Assembly (NCBI GenBank): GCA_021018815.1
Contig: JAITYX010000016.1
Location: 4,975,001 to 5,039,000 of the forward strand
Length of the DNA: 64,000 nucleotides
Direction: 5' to 3'
Source of the DNA: Talinum fruticosum
Taxonomy: Eukaryota > Streptophyta > Magnoliopsida > Caryophyllales > Talinaceae
A program made the position numbers and the translations under genes. The notes under the pieces were generated by a model, which had not been told where the DNA came from, did no database searches, and saw only the letters and a list, made by a program, of their open reading frames with translations. Positions 24,601 through 35,700 of the stretch are shown here, in pieces. Position 1 is the first letter of the stretch. Every line of letters begins with the position of its first letter.

Positions 24601-26498
24601 TTCGAAAACACGTAACACAGAAAGGAGGTTTATTGAACATAGCAGATTCAAGTAATTTAGGTTGGTGTCTGGTTTTGGGGTTGCTTTTGCAATACCTGTT
24701 CTGTCTTAGATTTATAAGTAATGCAGAACACCATACTGAGCTGAGCTTTTCATCTTCTGAAGATTGAAGATGGTTCAAAAGCCTAAACGGCATGAATCAC
24801 CCCCTCAACAAGGGAAAATATCTTGTTTCTGGAAGTTTGCCATAAGTGTTGAGAAGGAATTTCTGTTGCCAATGATGATTTACTAAAAGGATCATAATTG
24901 GAACCATGATCTTGGTGCGGACTGAAGTGCCTTAATTGGGAGGGGGGTCTATTGGGAGGACTGAGTATCTGCTTATTTCTGTTGACAAAGGGAAGCTTAC
25001 ACACCCTTTTCCTTCTCCCTGACAAATAGACATGATATCTGACCTATTCTCGTGAGTTTTAGGTTGAAAAGAGAAACTATTTTTTGATTGCTAAGTTAAA
25101 TAAAGTGTACAGTTGTGCTGGAAGAATGTTGATTGACATATTTGTTCTCTACATTGTGAGTGGTATTGATGTTCTAAGTTCGTGGATCTTGAGAATGTGT
25201 TTTTCATGTCTACTGTACATTTTTTATTGCTCATCTAAAACAAACATTTGTTCTTTTGCGATGAAGAACAAAAGTGCCATTTAATTTGTTGCACTTGTAA
25301 TAGTTAGTGTTCACTTCTGCTTGTGCAGGTTAATCATGCACTTTTGGAAGAGATCAGACAAATAAATGAGTGTCTTATAGATACTGTTGTTGATGTCAGT
25401 GATGAAGATGCAGATCCATCTGTTGCAGCATCAGCTGCTTTAGGTAGTGAGGGAACCATTGTGAGATGTTGTTTTGGTGCTATATCTCTGAGCCCAAACT
25501 TGAAATCACAGTACACCTCAGCACACATGGTGAGTGGGTTCAGATCCCATTCAGATCAAGATAGTAATACCTAATGTTAGTTACTATCTCCCTTATGTTA
25601 ATTATGCTATCTGCCTTGTTTTGCAGTCACCAATTCAGCCTCTGAGACTCCTGGTTCCTGCAAATTATCCAAATTGTTCCCCAATCTTGTTGGACAAGCT
25701 GCCGGTCGAGGTTAGGTGAGAATCAAGCGAACACTAGATCTTATTTTGTTTCATTTCTTATTCTTACTCTTATTGATTGATACTCTGTTCTAAGAGGTAT
25801 AAGATAAAATCACCAAGGGTGCTTCTATGTAGTCCCTCCTTTTCGCTCTCCTCTAGGTGAAATGAGATTTTATTCTCAGTTTAACATTCCCCTGAAGCAG
25901 ATAATGACACAACGTGGACAATGGCCAACTATTGTGGTGGCTTGATGTAGGGAATTATGCTTTTCCTGTTTCTTTACCTTCTCCAGTGCTTGATGTTAAT
26001 TTTTACCTTTTCCGGCTGTCAAAGTCAGGGGGAATAAATCATAATTATACAGACACCTCACTGTTCTATATTGCTTTGTCCTTGGGTGCTTTGTTCTCAA
26101 AGTGAGGGGAATCTTCCAAAACAACACAAATTTGAGATTAAATTGTTTTTACTTTTGTGGACTGAGAGACCGATTCCTGGAAGCACAGTTTTATGGAAAT
26201 TTTTGGATGGATTGAAAGAAACCTTTTGTAAGGAAGAATACATTAGAGAACAACATTTTTAATGTTGCTGTTCTAACTAATCCTTTGCAGTAAGGATCAT
26301 GAAGATCTTTCGCTGAAGGCAAAGTCAAAGTTTAGCATATCCCTTCGAAGCCTTGCACAACCAATGTCGCTGAAGGATATAGCAAGCACCTGGGATGATT
26401 GTGCTCGTGCTGTAATCTCCGAGTATGCTCAGCAGAATGGTGGAGGGACATTCAGCTCAAAATACGGAACCTGGGAAAATTGCTTGAGTGCTGCTTGA
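12633..26498 (+). CDS. MED15A: Mediator tail subunit MED15a (KIX domain, Gln-rich)
   Basis: Exons: 12633-12745, 16491-16602, 16726-16846, 17112-18518, 20123-20193, 22288-22362, 22736-24070, 24198-24533, 25329-25529, 25627-25715, 26291-26498. All introns are GT-AG. The joined length is 4068 bases, an intact frame of 1355 aa. Residues ~20-100 form the KIX domain ([18 protein letters not shown], then [20 protein letters not shown], then [20 protein letters not shown]), which binds activators. Exons 4 and 7 encode very Gln-rich regions. Exon 5-6 gives [10 protein letters not shown] and the short helical block before HDSLPQQP. The C terminus (exons 8-11) has the conserved [20 protein letters not shown] and [16 protein letters not shown]. 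The family acts in the nucleus as a Mediator tail subunit linking activators to RNA polymerase II. The exon 5 acceptor at 20122 was chosen because it restores [10 protein letters not shown]. Intron 1 is 3.7 kb. Confidence 0.95.
15388..16255. mobile_element. inverted-repeat element (MITE-like) in MED15a intron 1
   Basis: The left end GGTGCATTCGACCCGAGCC (15391) pairs with the right end, which on the minus strand reads ATGTGTAGTCGAGCTGAGC. Both ends are followed by many AGCTCGAGC- and AAGCTTGGCTC-type pieces, typical of a GAGCTCG-rich plant MITE family. GCTCCA occurs on both flanks (near 15379 and 16262) and may be a target duplication. The inside has no transposase, so the element is non-autonomous. 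Confidence 0.55.
17112..18518 (+). repeat. CAG/CAA-rich Gln-repeat exon of MED15a
   Basis: This exon codes for long Gln runs, for example near 17590-17620, 17855-17880 and 18127-18165. It also contains a reiterated module of roughly 16-25 residues, of the form L-[IMV]-G-Q-Q-x-N followed by M or L plus a Gln run, seen near 17880, 17925, 17975, 18050 and 18165. CAG and CAA codons alternate, which limits pure-CAG slippage. Confidence 0.75.
19359..19965. mobile_element. inverted-repeat MITE (TAGGGATGGCAATGGG family) in MED15a intron 4
   Basis: The element opens with TAGGGATGGCAATGGGT (19359). On the opposite strand its right end reads TAGGGATGGTAATGAGTCC, giving a 607-base element. Subterminal GGGTCCGGGTC- and GACCCAGACCC-type motifs are mirrored at the two ends. 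No transposase lies inside. The ends resemble hAT-type non-autonomous elements, but a clear 8-bp target duplication could not be identified. Confidence 0.65.
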
Positions 26499-26760
26499 TC
26501 TACATTCATGCCAGAGATACGAGTAATCAATGGCCTGGACCAAAAGTTCATCTCACCTGCATACTGAAAGAACAGTCCAAGTTCATCATTGAACTCGGTT
26601 TGCTGAATAATCCTCAACGAACTGTAAGATGATGTATCCTGTCTCATTGAATACTTTTCGGGAAATTTTGAACCGCTATTTATGTAATTACTTGTATTAT
26701 CTGTAACATGCATAGATCGGCAGCTTCAGCGTCATGTATCTCTTAATGATATAGCTGCTG
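26499..26760 (+). other. MED15a 3' UTR (approximate)
   Basis: This is AT-rich noncoding sequence after the TGA at 26496-26498. The polyadenylation site cannot be fixed from sequence; a TTGTATTATCTGTAAC stretch near 26690 is compatible with a plant 3' end. Confidence 0.4.
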
Positions 26761-26999
26761 CTACATAGTTATTTACGGTCTTGAAACTACCATTGTGCCC
26801 TCAAACTCATTATGCGTTGGTCATTGATTACGATCTTATTTTGAGCATGTACATAATCTTCTTGAGAAGCAGACTGGGTGGAAGGGTTTTTTTCCTGCTT
26901 CTTGTTTCTTTTCTGAATGCGCTACCTGGGCCTGAGGTGTTTGTGTATTTTTCGGCAGCTGATGCAGCAAAGTGTTGTCATGGTTGTCTCGAGTTCTGG

Positions 27000-27440
27000 A
27001 AAAATTTAAGCGCTTGTCAGATATCCTTCCAAAAGAGAGTAATATCGAGCCACTTGTCTTTTAACCCTAGAGGTTTTCGACCCCATCAAATGCTCTTCTA
27101 TTCCCTCTATTGACAACCACCAGGAGATAGCATGAGAAATCGCTTAGAGAACTTGTTTCCATGCCAATAACGGGTCTCTCACAGAACATGGCATCACCCA
27201 TTTAAGATCCAAGACAACTCAATGTTAGCTCGCGAAGGTTTCCAGCTATTGGGGAGTGGAGGAGTAAATGGTGTTCAGCTTCTTCATCGTCTTTGCAAAT
27301 GAAGCACAATGATCAATATTTTGTTTCTGTTTGTAAGTTATCGCAAGTGAAGATCTCGCCTTGAGAAGCTTCGCAGGCAAAAAGGACACTTTGAATGTGG
27401 CCAGGGGACTTCCACAAATTCTTCTGATCACAATCTGAAA
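27000..27440 (-). pseudogene. relic of LINE reverse transcriptase C terminus (zf-RVT region)
   Basis: On the minus strand one frame reads KVSF, then after a frame change FACEASQGEIFTCDNLQ, a stop, then SLCFICKDDEEAEHHLLLHS. This is the zf-RVT domain, with its Cx2C and Hx3-4H-like pattern and the conserved W-E-A segment (here C-E-A). It continues with WVMPCSVRDPLLAWKQVL, a stop, then AISHAISWWLSIEG, the usual segment after zf-RVT. Stops and at least one frame change show that it is dead. It is the tail of a LINE-type element. Confidence 0.65.
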
Positions 27441-30094
27441 TTGACCAAGAGTGGAAGAGAGGTGAAGGAAATAATATTTGATAGTGAACTTCACCGCAGC
27501 TATGAGGAAGGGAGGGATTTTTTTATAGAAGTCTTATCCAACATGCTAAAGTGGTAGATGAGATGGTATCAGAAATTTGAATATTTGTAAGCATATTTAT
27601 TAGAATTGCTTTTACTATAAGCGGTCGAGACTTTAAAGGAATTAAGGACAAACAAAGCCAATTATAATCTCACTTAAACTTTCACAACGTTTGTTATGAC
27701 ATAAAAAGATTGATGAACCCTCACAACATTTGTTATGACATAAAATGATCCATCCTCTTCCAGAGACGAATTCAAAAAAAAAATAAAAAACTTTCAAAGA
27801 CGAACGTCATAGGTGCCATATTTGGCTCGATCATAGCCCTCCAACGCTTGCCATTCTCATTCACAAAGCAATCTCATTGACAAAACCATCTTCGTTTTGG
27901 TTTTCCTTTTTAGTGTGTTGTTCACTAACGTTCATGACAAGAAGTGAAGCATTTTTTTGACATTGGGTTGTTTTGGGTAGGAATCTTCCTTTGATACTTT
28001 TTGGTATTTTTTGTTTTGTTTTACACTAGAAACGCTATTTTCATGTCGATCTCTTTGCATTGAAAAATGCTATTTCTCCTAATATTTTTCTTTTCCTTAT
28101 TTTCTCTGCTTGCACTTGCATACACCCCCGCCCCCTTTTCCTTTTGTGGTAAAATGGCTCAAGTAGATGTCTTATAGGACGACTTGAATAAAGGAGATAT
28201 GAATTTTTTGTTTGATAATTAACTTTATATATTTTTTTAATTTTCTGGGTACTTAATTTCTGTTTATACTAAATAAAGTTCAAATTATCAATAATGTCCT
28301 AATTTAATATTCAAAATTGAAGTACAGGATATATTAGAACATCCAAGTGTGTTCTATAATAAAACTTTCTTTCATTGATGAGTATAAAGTTATCTCAATT
28401 GAGGATGATTTTCTTGTGTTGTCTAGATCAAGGGCTTAAAACTTGGGATAGTGTTTGTCATGATTATGATCCCATTTTGTAATCTAAATATGACATATAT
28501 CATATATGTAGGAGTGGAATGAGATGCCCCCAGTTACAATTAAAAGGATGAATTGCAATTCTTTGCTTATAAAATGAAGGTAAAAAGAGCATATCTTAGC
28601 ATTTAAATGTCATAAGTAAAAGTTAAAAAATATAGTCTTATGTTTACATTAGGCACCAGAAATAAAAGTTGAAGCCTATAATTTTGCCATGACTAGAGAT
28701 TTTAGGACAATATTTTCAATCCTTCTTAGAGTACTTATTAATGAAACTTTTTTAATTAAAGAAGTATTTGGTTGAGTATTCAGATGTTGCCTTGCCAACC
28801 TTTCCACCCAGATTCAATTCCAAGGAGAGACAAATTTTCAACTTAAATATGACAATTGGTGGTGAGCTTTTGCTATTGGCCCAGGTTTTGGTAACCATAT
28901 CGTTTGACCTGTAAAAGATCTATTGGGTAACTCTAAGATAAAGGTTCGATAAACTAGACACACTTATAAAAAAAAAATAAGCTGTTTTAAAAATATTATA
29001 AATTTTTATGTTGGTTTTAAGAAGTTTTAATTATAAATTATAGAAGTGACTTTTATTGCTGAAAGTAAAAAAGGGACTTTTATGGTACACATGGTAGTGG
29101 GTTTTAAGAAGTTTTAACTATAACAATTTTATTTATTTTTTGGGCAAAAGAACAAGAGTAACATGAAGTTGTATTTCAAGATGGCGGGGAGGTTTGATGG
29201 CAAATACTCTTCTTTTAATAATTTAGAAAACTTACAATAGTAAAAGATATGATTTAAATATGTTTATCAATAATAAGTCACGAGACAGACATGTTAGGAA
29301 GAAACTAAAATAAATTGTATTTGTAACCAAAAAACAAATGATCCGTATGTTGTGCAAAAATTTTGAGACAAATGAATTTATTCGAAGTCATATGGGCTTA
29401 ATAGAAGTTGACATATTAAGTTTACAATCCTTTAAACATAACACAAATTAAAAACTTAAAGTCCATAAATTACGATCCGAATCAATATAATTCCTAACTT
29501 CTTATTCATTACGTTTTATTCCACAACATATTTGAATCATAACTTTCTATCTTGTAGGCATTTTTAATTATTAATATCAAGTATATATATAGTTGTTACA
29601 TTTTTATTATATTAATTTATGATTTCTTAATGTTTATTAAATCATTCTTACATCGGATGAATGTAATAACCAAATTACTTCCTCGAGATAATTAAATAAT
29701 TAAATATTATTTTCATAATGTGCTCCTATTGATTTTAATTTTAAAAAATCTTATAATAAATATATTTTGAACTAATACAATTTTATGACACCAAGTCAAA
29801 AAGCATCATCAACAATGAAAAATTAATAATATTAGTCAAAATTATTATATTTCAGGTCCAAAATAATATTGCATATCAATATACATAAAAATAAATGAGA
29901 GCTAATATACAAACCAAACCCTAAATAAATAAATACATAAATATATATATTAATTTTATTTTATGTTTTAATGTATTTTAGTTTTCAAATTAATTTTCTC
30001 TTCGTTTTTGTTATTTTTTAGTCAGTTTGTTAGACGTTAGAATAAAATTATTCTTCTTCGATTAATTTTATTTTTATATTATTATAGGGTTTAG

Positions 30095-30740
30095 TTAGAG
30101 TCTTTTTAATCTATTAGTATTAAATTTAGTTTTTTTCATTTTGATTTTAGGCGTTTAGGATATATTCAGGTCCAAAAATAATTTTAATATTTTGGTAATT
30201 TAATTATTTATTTTCTCATTTACTTAGTGCAGTTTATTATTTGTTTTAATTTATGTTTAAGATTATATTTTTATTTTATTATTTTTAATTCTGTTTAATT
30301 TTTCTGGAAAACTATAAAAAAATATTTTTGGATTTTAGGTTACTTTTATATTTTTTCAGATTTTTGATTTAATTTGTTATATAATTTTGTATATTTGTTA
30401 TTTATTAATTTTCTACTTAGTTTTGTTTTTATTTTCTGTTTTTTATTTTTATAAATTAATTAGGATGATTAATTATTATTTAATTTTTATATTATGATTA
30501 GATAATTTTATAATATATAAATAATTTGATAATTTTTTAAACTTATTTACTAATTTAGGTTCAAGCATGTTTTTAATTTAATAAATTTATAAATTTAGTT
30601 TTTTCATTTTTATTTTAGATTTTAGGTCTGTTAGGTCCAGAAAATAGTTTAATATTTTGGTAATTTAATTATTTATTTAGTTCATTTTATTATTTGTTTA
30701 ACTTTTTGTTTAAGATTATATTTTTATTTTATGACGTAGC
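30095..30740. repeat. AT-rich direct repeat, ~465-bp spacing
   Basis: A block containing a TTTTAGGTC- or TCAGGTCCA-like lead, then AATATTTTGGTAATTTAAT, then GTTTAAGATTATATTTTTATT occurs near 30165-30280 and again near 30625-30735. The order is conserved, so this is a diverged direct duplication. No LTR-like TG...CA ends were seen. Confidence 0.55.
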
Positions 30741-30747
30741 CAACTCA

Positions 30748-30749
30748 AG

Positions 30750-30812
<63 letters not shown>
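30748..30812. repeat. (TTA)n microsatellite
   Basis: An uninterrupted ATT/TTA trinucleotide run of about 20 units. Confidence 0.9.
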
Positions 30813-31429
30813 GATGAGTGGAAATTTATTTTTTAAATGATAAATTATTTATTTTTTTATCGGACGAAACTCCTTAATTCACTCTGGTTGCAGTATTTCA
30901 AAATTTGAAAAGATTGACATTATATAGTGTATAGATATCTTCTAGAACCGTAATTAAGTATGTAATTTGGTAATACTGACAATATTGTTAAGTTAATTGT
31001 TGGTAAAAAAAAAAAAAAAAAACCCAATGATAACTATCAAGGCATTCAAAATAAACTCAAATGTGATTCCTTTTTACATAAACTTCATAATTTGTTTGTA
31101 CTCACCCTAAGTACTTTTCCTACCGAGTTTATTGCATCCCTTACAAATATCCCACAAATCATACACTCACACCATGTTCATGTCCTTACTTGCATTTCAC
31201 TAAAAAGAAAATAGGAAAAGAATCCTGCTAGGTTTGTTTTGTAATTGCATCCCAATAATAATCCCCAAAACATAAATAGTGCAAAAATCTCAATTTCATT
31301 CCGTGAAAAAAGGGGAAAAAAGTTTAAATATGGCTGGCCTCTCCTCCCGCCTCCTCACTTGCTGTATGCCCTAACGTGGAGAAATATAAGGCTTCTTGTA
31401 CATTAAGTTTCTAAGCAAAAGGGACGAAA

Positions 31430-31509
31430 CTTCCTGAGCATGTCCAGGACCCCCAAAAGATCGTCCATCAAATTCTCTCTCCACTTTCACTCACAATTTC
31501 TACTCTCAG
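31430..31509 (+). promoter_or_regulatory. noncoding first exon of the MED15-like gene (probable)
   Basis: A CT-rich leader ends at a CTCAG|GTACGG donor (31509). A matching acceptor (TTACAG, 32705) sits six bases before the start codon at 32712, implying a 5' UTR intron of about 1.2 kb. The transcription start is not determined. Confidence 0.5.
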
Positions 31510-32711
31510 GTACGGAATTCTACAAGTTAAAAAGGGAGAAGCTTGTGAAATAAAATTATGTTTGTCGAATTTTGTGTAGTGCAATTTGATCTTATTTTGC
31601 TCTGTGATTGTTAATGGAGTAGAAACAAATAGTGGGTTTTGCCTTTTATTTTAAAAAGTTTTGTGGGTCACTGAGATTTTTGTTCTTGAATGACTAAAAA
31701 GGTTTTTTCTTTTTTTTTGTTTTGCCCTCAATTTCTTCTTTTTTTAATGCTGTGGAGGTTGGAACTTGGGTAGGACCGAAATAAATGGTTTGCTCTGAGC
31801 GATTTCAAGAAAAAGTGCTCCACTCCTATTTTGTATGCTGAAGTCTGGAAGTTCCAAATGCTTGTGATCACATCAGAAAACAACCCCCTTCCCATTTATT
31901 TGATAAAAGATTGGTGCTCTGGTGATGAAGATTAGTGCGACTCTTTCAATTTAGACTGTCACATGAGTGTGGACTAGTTCTTTTGGGTTCGATAAGTAAT
32001 CATTGTTGTTGAAGTTTTCTATACTGATTCCGCGGAAAATTTTGCATAAATTTTCGGTGAGGAGATTAACAAGTTGGTTTTATGGCCCAAAACTTTGTTT
32101 TGGTTGAGTGAGGTGCATTATGTTTTGGGATATCATAATTTCTGCAATTTCATTCTCTAGATGTCTATTAACTAGCAACAACAATGTCTTTCCATGCTTC
32201 GTTTAGGGGATTCTTTTGACTAGATAAGCGGAAGCCAAAGACAACAGCCAGGAAGAATTATCCTAATCCCGCTAAGAGAAGGTTGGGGAGGGTGAGATGT
32301 ATGCCGCTTTCCCCTTTATAAAATTGGAAGGGTTATTTCTAAATTCTAATAGACAACCTCCCTCAAGCCTAAGAGTAAAATATCATAACTAAAAATGGAG
32401 CAGTTTTATAATGGTTGAAATGTATTAAAGTTAAGGAAAGAATGATGAAAATGTGGGTAGTTTTGCACAAAACGCTAGGGTGATATAGTATTTTTGGTCT
32501 CAAGAATGTTTATTTATCACGCTATTTGTGTGTATGGGTTATTAGATTTGAATATTGTAATACACATATTTATATTTTTGTGATTTTATGCCTAAATCCC
32601 CCAACCTCCCCCCCAAGATGGAAAGCATTCTCAAATGGATGCAATTGAATTGACTTTGCAGCATTGTTGATATATCAACTCATAGCTTTCTTTTATCTAT
32701 TACAGGACCAA

Positions 32712-35700
32712 ATGGGTGATAATAATTTTCAGAAGCCTACTAAAGTTATGCCTTGCATCCAGCCGAGTGACTGGAGAAATCATATAGACCCAAAGGGCAG
32801 ACAAAAAATTATTAGAAAGATGTAAATCTCTTAACAGCATTCCTGTTCACAGCATCTAATATTTTTGAGATTCAGCATGCTTGATAATCTCTAAGAAAGG
32901 TGACTTCATGATTTTGAGGGATATAATTCAACGTTTTGTTATAAACAATTGAAAATATTGTTACTGATGGATTTCCCTTTGAACTTGCCCCCTTTTGTAT
33001 CATTCATATAAATGGAATGTACAATTTCATGCTGCATATTTTAAAAATTTGTGGCAAGCATAGTTGAGTAAGAGTTGAGGAAAAAGAGATCATGGTCGTT
33101 GTGTTTGTGATGCAGGATGGAAGCAAGAACAGAAATTTACGGAAGTTCCTTTCTTTTTCTCTCTTTTGTGTGTGTGTGTGTTTTGGGGGGGTATTGCTGC
33201 CAACTTTGAGTTGCTGCCTACTTTGTTCATTCACTATCAGTGCAAGCTTGTTAAAGTCAGCTGTTTAGCTTTCGTCAACACTTATCCTTGAAATAAATTT
33301 ACTTTTGTTTGCAGAATGGGGTCCAAGCTTGTTAGGTGTCCTATTTAGCTTTCGTCAATAATAATTTTGGAAATAAATATACTTTGTATGTAGAATCGAA
33401 ACAGTGAGAAGGAAACGCACAGGACCAGAAATGTTGTCTCAAAATGAGAAGTTTGTAACGCTATTCGAGGAGAAAGTTTTTGCAGAAGCACTTGACCAGG
33501 TATATCAGGACTTGGATTGAGATGCTTGATGATTTTCTGAGCTTGTTCTCAAATTGTTGCTTGTGCTCCTGTGTTCATTTGTGCTTGATCATCTTGCTTT
33601 CTCCTCTCTCCTCCCTCCTTAAGTTTCTCTTGCTCTTTAGCTTGTCCGTAAAAGCATTGATGTACTTTTTATGTCCTCTCCTTAGGAAAAGTTTACGTCT
33701 ACAATCAACTGTCTCCATGATGTAGTTATGTTTAATGGCCAATTCTGTGAAATATCTTTACTGAAATATTATAATGAATGGGTTTTCTTCCCAGCAAGAC
33801 TATCTGAAGAGACTATCAGCTGGGATGAAAACACTGGAGGAAAGTGCTCGAAATGTTGCAGTTAAGTCTTCAATGCCCTGTCCTGCAAGTTCTGTTCCCA
33901 ATCTTCCTCATTCAGGTATTGTATCATCTATAACGTGTTTTCGCTGACTCATCAACCCCCAAAACATTTTCACGTGTGTGGTGCCTTGTGGTGTATCTTC
34001 TGTACAATGCCTTTGTTAGGGGAAATCTTACGTAATACATTTACAATAACCCAAAATGGTTTCTGTCCACAATATTTTTGTTGTCCTCTATGCTCCTATG
34101 TATTAAGATAGCTTCTGAAAGAATCTGGATGGCATCTGCATATATGTGTAATTGCACTTAGCATTATATTGTAATAATTGTCTACATAATTAACATCTAC
34201 ATTGCTTGGGGCTTAGGTACAGGTGTACAGCATATTAGACATGAGTACTATGTGTGTCGAACTTGTTTTAAGCACAAACTCAGGAAATGGGGGTCCATTT
34301 CTAGGATTTGGGCATGGACATACTCATATAGAAATTTTATGACAAACCAACACACCCCCACCCCCCAAAAAAAAAGAAAAAAATGAAAATTAGATCATAA
34401 TCATGACGATTTGAATTAAAATATGTTTAAAATTGAGATCTAATGCATGGCAATATCACCTTGTGGTGCTTTCGTCTTAGGCTTACCATGGCAATACCAA
34501 TTAGATGGTCCTGTGCATATGAAGGAAAATGCAGCTGCGTTTGCCAATTGTTTCCTCTACAAGGAAGCACTAAAGCAAATATGTGAAACATGAGAAATTA
34601 GAAAGTACAGTTGCTAAGACATTCTAATGCTGTACCTGCTGAGATGCCAGTTATGTTTTTGTGTTGCCATGCAAAAATTTGTTGCCCTGACATCATTTCG
34701 CTACACCTGCTTATTGTGTTTGGTTAAGTATTGTTGGGGTGAATTTGAGAAGTACATATGGCTTTTTTCTTAGGGTGATTTCGGAATATTGTTATCTATT
34801 AAATTCTCTTAAGGTAGATGTGTTATTGATCATATCACGCTGACATTCATATTATGGCCAGTTTATGCGCCAGAATTATCTTTGATGAACAAAATCAATT
34901 TTTGTTGTACTTCACAAATGATTTCCTTTTCTATAATATCATATGATTAAACTTCTTTTTTTCCTTTTTTTTTCCTGGCGGGGGGAAGGGGAGGGGCCTA
35001 CTTATATTAGTAAGATGGAGACATCTTTATAACCATAAAAAAGCTCCCTAAAAAGTATAATGTAATACATACTTTATTATTTCCGATTAGTTTTACTAGA
35101 TACCTTGAATGTACTAATTGGAGAGATATCACAAAGCATGGTTTCGAATCCAATAAGCTATATAATGTGGATAAAGGCATATATGTAGCATTATGCAATT
35201 TACTGCCTGATTGGCACATATGAGCTGAAATCTCTATTTTTGCATAGTCAATCTGGTCTCTCTGTATGTGCTTTACTGATTTGTTTGCCCATGTTCACGC
35301 AATTTTGATAGATCATATTTGACTTGTTGGAAGTGACCAATGCCAAAAATTCATCTGATTGTGCAAGTATCTATAGGTTGCCCTGCTTTTCTTGCTGATG
35401 TTTGTGATGAGCGACCTACAGATAGGGTACTCATAGCGAGGATTTTTCTATGGAATTTAGTGTTTTGAGATCCTTGTAAATTGAGAATGAACTTGAGTTG
35501 TAAATATATTGAACCCTCTTTTAAGCAAAATTAGTGGAGTTTTCACTAACAGTGGTTCTTGATTATCAACTTTTTATATAAAAGCTTGAAAGTTTAACTC
35601 CCTAGGTTTTTATTAGACATTCTATCTTTCTTAAACAAGTTCAAGATCAATTACCAGATTCAAAGCGAACTAGTATACACTAATTTTGGAGTGTAGGTAT

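Larger units (their letters stand above)
27441..31400. other. AT-rich intergenic DNA between the two MED15 genes
   Basis: Apart from the repeats listed separately, I see no coding exon or RNA gene. Composition becomes extremely AT-rich from about 29500 to 30850. Confidence 0.5.

Noticed and set aside
35138..35170. GGTTTCGAATCC motif resembling a tRNA T-arm
   Set aside because: No acceptor stem, D-arm or anticodon arm could be placed around it.
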